A DNA stretch of 24,539 nucleotides from Circinella umbellata (lineage: Eukaryota; Mucoromycota; Mucoromycetes; Mucorales; Lichtheimiaceae): NCBI GenBank assembly GCA_025093555.1, contig JAIWNF010000147.1, positions 1 to 24,539 of the forward strand, written 5' to 3'. Both the position numbers and the translations under genes were made by a program. The notes under the pieces are model-generated. The model was not told the origin of the DNA. It was given only the letters and a program-made list of their open reading frames with translations, and did no database searches. Each line of letters starts with the position of its first letter. The stretch's first letter is position 1. This document shows, one piece after another, positions 19,077 through 24,539 of the stretch.

Positions 19077-19384
19077 TGTAGTGTCCTGGAATTAAGAGTA
19101 TAAAATACTGGAGATTCTAAGGGTCTACCCCTAATAAAGCTAAAAAGGATCTTCCAAAGAATAAGGTTATCATACCTGAAGATAGCATTCTTTAAGATGC
19201 ATTCTTCAGATGACATACGTACCAGAGATAACCCATCATAATAAACAACTCATATAAATAGACCAACTCGTACATAGAATAATAATCTTTATCTTATTTT
19301 TCAAGAATAAACACTGTTTCAAAGGACTCATCGTTTTATTATATTTTATTGTTGAACTAAACTATTATTCTATCGTACACCTCA
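19077..19384 (+). repeat. 5' LTR of the chromovirus
   Basis: 308 bp, TGTAGTGTCC...CACCTCA. A TATA box TATAAATA lies at 19253-19260. Compared with the 3' LTR it has an extra CGTA near 19219 and one fewer T in a T-run near 19345. Confidence 0.92.
19253..19260 (+). promoter_or_regulatory. TATA box in 5' LTR
   Basis: TATAAATA within CATATAAATAGACC; identical in the 3' LTR at 24260-24267 and similar to the context near 18195. Confidence 0.6.
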
Positions 19385-19424
19385 TTTTTTTCCTTTGAAT
19401 TCACTTACCAATTTTTTTTTAAAC

Positions 19425-20729
19425 ATGTCTTCATCCAACGTTCAAGATAACACCAACAACAATACTCCTACCTAAGAAACCCGTCGAGTTGATCATGAAG
19501 GTGATGTGAACATGGAAATGGGTCGCCTTTCAATAACAGAATAAGATGGCGATCAAGAACATCAAACTTCGTTAAGAACCTACCTCCACCTCAAACAACA
19601 GGTCAAAGAGGCCGATGTCAAGTACCAAGAGGCTATAGAGAATAATGAAGTACCTGAGGAGCAAGGCAAGTTTTTGGATCTATTGATGTCGGCACAAGCC
19701 AATGCAAATAAATATCGTGATATATGTCGCCAACGCTTCCCATCCAGACAAGAATTCATGACAAGACAAGAAATAGATAACCAATCTGAAAGTCATTACG
19801 TACCAAAAGATCTTCCGGTGCTCCAGATTGTGGGATCAGAAAAATGGCATCCTGGTAAGATTGTCCATTTGTCAACAGAAATGTTTTTACGAGCCTTTGA
19901 GAAGGAAATCCGCGCTGCAAACTTGAAAGTTCAAGACAATTGGTCCCATTTGCTCCCAAAGAGTTTCAATGACGCGCAGAACATTTGGCTTGATGGCATG
20001 TTGCAAGATTTTCCAGATAATACATGGGACGAAATTCGCATGAAGATCGTTGAACAGTTTGATAAGCCAGAACAAAGACTGAAGAGTATGGAATCGGTGT
20101 TGCATATGCGCCAACGCCATGGAGAGAAAGTTAAAACGTATGCAAGAAAATTTCACCAATGGTGTATTGAATCTGGGCTTGACAAATACCCAGAGGTAAT
20201 GATCGTGGCTCTGTTGTCGTCGCTAGAAAAGAAGAACGATGTATATGACTTGGTGGCCACAAAATTCAGTACAGATATACTGAAACAGTCAATGAATGAT
20301 ATGGTGAACTATGTCGCAGGTCTACAATTGGATTCAACAGAGAGCGATAAAAGGTCAAGAGAAGATGATGCCATTACCATCCGCCCAAATAGAAGACCAC
20401 ATTTGTCAGTACATGGTGGTACTTCACTATCACGCCATAATCCAGCCAACCAATGTCCGCATCAAACAAAGTACGATCCAAATACCTGTATTTACTGCCA
20501 CCAAGAGAGAAAACCAGGTCACACCTGTGAAGCCTATAGAAGGGCTAAAGGTTTTTCGGTGGCAACACCAGCTACAAGAAGCAGCAATAGAACGAGTCGA
20601 GCGGCTCATGTTCAACAAGAAGTTGACAACAGAACTGATGATGGTCTTCCTTGTAAGCTGACAAATAAAGAACAAAAAAAGAATATAAAAGAGAAACCAG
20701 AGAATAAAAAGAGAGCAGATATTAACTAA
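19425..20729 (+). pseudogene. gag: Chromovirus Gag with two internal stops
   Basis: ATG 19425 opens a 434-codon frame interrupted by TAA at 19473 and 19542, both possible CAA changes. The body has a Retrotrans_gag-like capsid region (WSHLLPKSFNDAQNIWLDGM, then HMRQRHGEKVKTYARKFHQW). A Cys/His cluster, CIYCHQERKPGHTC (about residue 362), resembles a nucleocapsid zinc knuckle but with C-x2-C-x7-H-x-C spacing in place of C-x2-C-x4-H-x4-C. The tail is Lys/Asn-rich and ends at TAA 20727-20729. Downstream pol is in the same frame, so gag and pol were probably one reading frame, as in Tf1-like elements. Translation from the ATG would end after 16 residues. Confidence 0.85.
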
Positions 20730-21983
20730 GAGGACGAAACACTTATACCTATAACTGTAGAAAAACGACGTGTGCTTTCTTTATTAGACGGAGGAGCTAC
20801 GTTTTCAGCTATAGATAGAGATTTTTGTAATAAAGAAAATATTAAAGTGTTACCTGTCTATGGTTATATTTGTTTAGCTAGTTCTGACAAAAAGAGTGAG
20901 CGAATTGGTATTACAGAACCATTAGAAGTATGGCATAATGGGCATTGTATTAAACATTCATTTGAAGTTATGAAAATTACAAGAGGTCATCCAATGAGCA
21001 TTGGAAAGAATTTGTTTAATAGTTTTGGAATCGGTTATACTGGTTTAGCTTCAACTTGGAAAGATTCAGAAGAAAAAGAAAAAAGTCAAGAAAAAGAAAT
21101 AGATGACGCATTAATTCCCAATAATGCTCCAGCTGGTACCGAATTTGAACAAGTCACATTTAAGGCATATATTCAAACCAGTTTAGAAAAAAATCGCACA
21201 ATAGATAAAACTTCTTTTTGCCCTTTACCAGAAGCTGTTATTTCACTACCAACACCAACAGATGTAGTTTGTCATCGTCGACAATATAAAATCCCATATA
21301 AAGCACAAGATGCAGTAGAAGACGAAATAAAGAAATGGCTTGATAATGGAACAATTGTAGAGATTCCTGCTGAGGAAGACAATCGCTGGAACTTTCCGTT
21401 AACAACTACTATGAAAAAGAACCAAAAGATACGTACTTGTCTTGATGTTAGACTACTCAACCAATATTTAAAGAGTGACATGTACGAAATCCCACTTTTA
21501 TCAAAAATATTTGATTCGCTTACAGATGCACGGGTTTATACAACTCTAGATTTAGCCAGTGCTTTCAACAGATTTCCAGTAAAGAAAAGCGATCAGCATA
21601 AACTTGCTTTCACGAGTCCAAAGACTGGTACTCGTTATATGTTTCAAGGTTGTCCATTTGGATTAAAACCTATTTCATCAAAATTCCAAAGAGTTATGGA
21701 TAAATTATTTCGAGATTTAGATTATTGTCACACTTTTGTTGATGACATTATTATAGCATCCAAAACGTTAGAAGAACACGCTCAACATGTCAGTATAGTG
21801 ATAGATCGCTTGACTGAAGCAAATTTAATTTTGCAAGAGGAAAAATGTGTATTTATGCAAAAGAGTGTATATGTGCTTGGACACCAGATAAATGAAAAAG
21901 GTTATGCTCCTGACCGCAGAAAGCTTACCAACGTAGATAGTTGCCAGTACCAAAATCTTCTTCCGAAGTCATGTCACTGTTAG
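20730..21983 (+). pseudogene. pol: Chromovirus protease and reverse transcriptase
   Basis: The frame continues directly from gag after one TAA (20727-20729): EDETLIPITVEKRRVLSLLD. The protease core reads LLDGGATFSAI, that is D-G-G in place of the usual D-S/T-G, with GHPMSIGKNLF downstream as the second conserved element. RT follows with YKIPYKAQDAVEDEI, TCLDVRLLNQ, YTTLDLASAFNRFPV, GCPFGLKP and the active site TFVDDIIIAS. The frame ends at 21983 only because of a one-base loss near 21938-21941; the thumb and connection (MSLLGFFGYFRQFIPHM) continue in the next frame to about 22110. Confidence 0.88.
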
Positions 21984-22111
21984 GATTTTTTGGATACTTC
22001 CGTCAGTTCATACCTCATATGAGTGATATCACAAAGCCCTTAGATGATTTACGTTATTCTAAAGATGTCGTTAGTCAATGGGGTCAGAAACAAGAAGAGG
22101 CATTTAAAAAT

Positions 22112-22611
22112 TAAAACATGCTTTGCTTAATGCACCGATTTTAAGCTTCCCAGATATGTCAAAAAGATTCTATGTTGCAACAGATGCATCCAATGTAGGC
22201 ATATCTGCTGTTTTATATCAAAAGTATGATAACAAAAAGCATTATATTTCTTTCATGGCTAGAGCCTTAACAAAATCTGAGAGAAATTATATGATTACAA
22301 AGAAAGAATTACTTGCTGTTGTCTTTGCCTTAAAAAAGTTTCATCAATATTTATGGGGAAATCCATTTACATTATATACAGATCACAAAGCACTTATATA
22401 TTTACACAGACAAAAACAACTTAACTCAATGCTTATCAATTGGTACTATACCTTATTTGATTATGACTTTGATGTTATACACATCCCTGGTTTACAAAAC
22501 GGATTACCCGACAGTTTATCCAGAATTTTCCATGCTATAGAAAATTCTTCGGGGGAAGTGATGCTATACAGAAAAATGAAACAGAAGAATGTAATAGAGC
22601 TGCATCAATAG
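22112..22611 (+). pseudogene. pol: Chromovirus RNase H segment
   Basis: After a second one-base loss near 22105-22111, the frame gives LKHALLNAPILSFPDMSKRF and then a complete RNase H: VATDASNVGISAVLYQ, TKKELLAVVFALKKF, LYTDHKALIYL and NGLPDSLSRI, with all four acidic positions present. It runs into the integrase linker (EVMLYRKMKQKNVIELHQ) and stops at TAG 22609-22611. RNase H degrades the RNA of the RNA-DNA hybrid during element copying. Confidence 0.88.
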
Positions 22612-23854
22612 AAGAAATAGTCTAGCGCCACCAGAAGAAGAAGAAAGAAAAGAATTGTTAGAGAAAGCGCATTTATTCGGACATTTCGGTGCCAATGCAA
22701 TTGTACAAGCCTTACATAGTAATGGGCTGTATTGGCCAAACATGAAGCAAGAAGCTGTAGACTTAGTAATGTCATGCAAAGAGTGTCAAAAATTTAATAT
22801 CGCAAAGAAAGGATACCATCCATTAAAGAGTATAAAAGCAAACTTTCCTGGAGAACATTGGAGTTTAGATTTGGCAACTTATGATAAATCAAGAAATGGC
22901 AATAGATATCTATTAGTTATGGTAGATATATGTACACGTTTTTGTATACTCAGACCATTACCAGATAAGAAAGCAGAAACCATTGTTAGAACTTTGGTAC
23001 AAATCTTTTGTGATTTTGGTTTGCCTAAAAGAATTCAATCAGATAATGGCACAGAATTTGTAAATGATCTTATGAAAAGATTTGCAAGACACTCTGGTTT
23101 TGAACATAGATTAGTTACGCCATATTTTCCGGCTGCCAATGGTACCGCAGAAAAATGGGTACATAAAGCAACTGTTACTATAAAGAAAATGATTAGAGGT
23201 GCTACTTTAGACTGGGACACATATGTACCTGCTGTACAACTGGCAATTAATGCTAATGTTTCTACTAGACATAACACACCACCATTTACATTGATGTTCG
23301 CACGTAAATTGATTGACTTTAAGGATTACAGAGAAGATCCTGATGTTGAACCAGTCAGTGAAAAAGAATTGCAAAAGAGAATGGATTACATGAAAGAAGT
23401 TGTATTTCCTGCAATTATTGAACGAACAGATACTGTTACTAAAAGAAGAGAAGAACAGTTTAATAAAACTCATAGAATTGTAGAGTATAAGCCTGGTGAT
23501 TATGTCATGGTCAGAGTACCAGATCCAATGGGCAAAATGAACCCTACATATAAAGGTCCATACAAAGTTGTAAGTAAATCAACAGGAGGATCGTATTCAT
23601 TAGAAGATTATGAAGGCAAATTAGCTGGTAGAAATTTTGCACCATCACAAATGAAATTTGTTAGAAAAGTTGTTGATGTACCAGTAGATGAAATATATGA
23701 TGTGGAAAGTATAATAGATCATAAAGAGCATGATGGTAACTTTCTATACCGTGTCCGATGGACAGGTTATGATGAAGAAGATGATACATGGGAACCACCA
23801 GAGAATTTCGGTGATCCTACTTTATTACAAAATATTGGAAAAGAAGAGGAATAA
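22598..23854 (+). CDS. pol: Chromovirus integrase with GPY/F module and chromodomain
   Basis: This is the longest intact pol segment, open from after TAG 22595-22597 to TAA 23852-23854; it has no natural ATG at its start and would come from a Gag-Pol precursor. Domains in order: HHCC zinc finger (HLFGHFG ... CKECQKF), rve core with HWSLDLATYD (Asp), SDNGTEF (Asp) and NGTAEKWVH (Glu), GPY/F module (YKGPYKVV), and a chromodomain in the last 55 residues (IYDVESIIDH ... YRVRWTGYDEEDDTWEPPENF). The three cage aromatics (Tyr, Trp, Tyr) are present; in this family the chromodomain steers integration to modified histone H3, typically H3K9me. All catalytic residues look intact. Confidence 0.92.
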   Translation, partial: SCINRRNSLAPPEEEERKELLEKAHLFGHFGANAIVQALHSNGLYWPNMKQEAVDLVMSCKECQKFNIAKKGYHPLKSIKANFPGEHWSLDLATYDKSRNGNRYLLVMVDICTRFCILRPLPDKKAETIVRTLVQIFCDFGLPKRIQSDNGTEFVNDLMKRFARHSGFEHRLVTPYFPAANGTAEKWVHKATVTIKKMIRGATLDWDTYVPAVQLAINANVSTRHNTPPFTLMFARKLIDFKDYREDPDVEPVSEKELQKRMDYMKEVVFPAIIERTDTVTKRREEQFNKTHRIVEYKPGDYVMVRVPDPMGKMNPTYKGPYKVVSKSTGGSYSLEDYEGKLAGRNFAPSQMKFVRKVVDVPVDEIYDVESIIDHKEHDGNFLYRVRWTGYDEEDDTWEPPENFGDPTLLQNIGKEEE

Positions 23855-24087
23855 ACACAAACGATATATTGCTTAATAATAATATAGCGGCACAACAAAA
23901 AGAAAAAGAGATGTTAAGGAGAAACCAACGCCACAAATTATAAATAAAAGAAAGAAGGAGAACCAAAATACTCCTGAAAATAAAAGAAACAACACTCAAG
24001 AAAAGGAAGATATAACTTCCGAAGCAAATGATAAAATCAAAGTAAATAACTTTTCTTGCGGCTTTAGAAAAGCCTGGAAGGGGCAAA
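23855..24087 (+). other. Pol tail and polypurine tract before the 3' LTR
   Basis: After the integrase stop another frame is open from 23883 to TAG 24090-24092. It encodes a Lys/Asn-rich tail ending CGFRKAWKGQM, and its stop is formed by the first bases of the LTR. GGAAGGGGCAAA (24076-24087) abuts the LTR and is the likely polypurine tract. Confidence 0.55.
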
Positions 24088-24392
24088 TGTAGTGTCCTGG
24101 AATTAAGAGTATAAAATACCGGAGATTCTGAGGGTCTACCCCTGATAAAGCTAAAAAAGATCTTCCAAAGAATAAGGTTATCATACCTGAAGATAGCACT
24201 CTTTAAGATGCATTCTTCAGGTGACATACCAGAGATAACCCATCATAATAAACAACTCATATAAATAGACCAACTCGTACATAGAATAATAATCTTTATC
24301 TTATTTTTCAAGAATAAACACTGTTTCAAAGGACTCATCGTTTTATTATATTTTTATTGTTGAACTAAACTATTATTCTATCGTACGCCTCA
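24088..24392 (+). repeat. 3' LTR of the chromovirus
   Basis: 305 bp, TGTAGTGTCC...CGCCTCA, matching 19077-19384 with seven transitions, one 4-bp indel and one 1-bp indel. TATA box at 24260-24267. Confidence 0.92.
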
Positions 24393-24539
24393 CCACCATC
24401 GCCTGACAGGCTGGATCGAAAAAACGAGGAAGGTGCTGATGAAACGGGGTGTCTGTTGGATGGTCTGAAACGGTTTCCCAAAGAAAATCGGGCTTCTCAC
24501 AGACTCTTTTGAAGAGCTGTATAGTTTGAAACTGTTTCT
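24393..24539 (-). other. GC-richer flank, possibly a partial coding exon
   Basis: Composition changes abruptly after the LTR. On the minus strand two frames are open across all 147 bases; one reads protein-like (LFKRVCEKPDFLWETVSDHP, FDPACQAMV). The palindrome GAAACNGTTTC occurs at 24467-24477 and 24528-24538. The product is not recognised and the region runs off the window. Confidence 0.3.

Larger units (their letters stand above)
19077..24392 (+). mobile_element. Chromovirus-type Ty3/gypsy retrotransposon, full length, mutated
   Basis: Two direct LTRs (19077-19384 and 24088-24392) flank gag, protease, RT, RNase H and integrase with a C-terminal chromodomain, the diagnostic layout of chromoviruses. 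The LTRs differ by seven substitutions, all transitions, and two indels, so insertion is not very old. Coding capacity is lost through two stops in gag, one stop between gag and pol, and three frameshifts in pol. No target duplication flanks the element (GAAGT on the left, CCACC on the right). Confidence 0.92.

Noticed and set aside
23817..24227. Minus-strand hydrophobic frames over the end of the chromovirus
   Set aside because: They are antisense to the chromodomain end, tail and 3' LTR.

Overview
The window looks like eukaryotic, AT-rich fungal DNA that is almost entirely mobile elements. An early-diverging (Mucoromycota, probably Mucorales-like) fungus is the best guess. Reasons: short GT-AG introns, pyrimidine-rich promoter tracts, Ty3/gypsy elements including a chromodomain chromovirus, and a Crypton-type tyrosine recombinase joined to a GCR1_C domain, a combination I associate with these fungi. 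No rRNA, CRISPR array or bacterial-style operon was seen.

Layout. (1) 1-5379, minus strand: the 5' part of a Ty3/gypsy element, with LTR (4785-5379), a tRNA-type primer-binding site, gag, aspartic protease, then RT-RNase H; integrase, if present, lies outside the window. (2) 5380-5959: AT-rich spacer with short repeats. (3) 5960-10107, minus: a broken Crypton-like gene with one recognisable 88-nt intron, recombinase motifs, a coiled coil and a GCR1_C-like end. It is split by a 1878-bp non-autonomous hAT element (6072-7949) with 12-bp terminal inverted repeats and a perfect 8-bp target duplication. (4) 10405-11663 and 12471-13682: two about 1.2-kb direct repeats, read as minus-oriented LTRs. 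(5) 13827-16083, minus: the 3' half of a decayed Ty3/gypsy pol (RNase H, integrase zinc finger, integrase core, GPY/F module), split at 15117-15781 by a diverged solo LTR. (6) 16268-17525, plus: a five-exon gene of unknown function whose four introns keep the frame. (7) 18323-19076, plus: a truncated gag from another retrotransposon. (8) 19077-24392, plus: a complete but mutated chromovirus with 308/305-bp LTRs, gag, protease, RT, RNase H, and integrase with a chromodomain. (9) 24393-24539: a more GC-rich, possibly coding flank.

Together these are a nested graveyard: hAT inside Crypton, solo LTR inside gypsy pol, chromovirus joined to an older gag. Most coding regions carry one-base frameshifts or single in-frame stops but keep recognisable catalytic motifs, so decay looks fairly recent. 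The least explained items are the five-exon gene, the long LTRs with palindromic junctions, and the hAT element with bidirectional CATCCG/CGGATG arrays. No database search was possible; family names rest on motifs read by eye.
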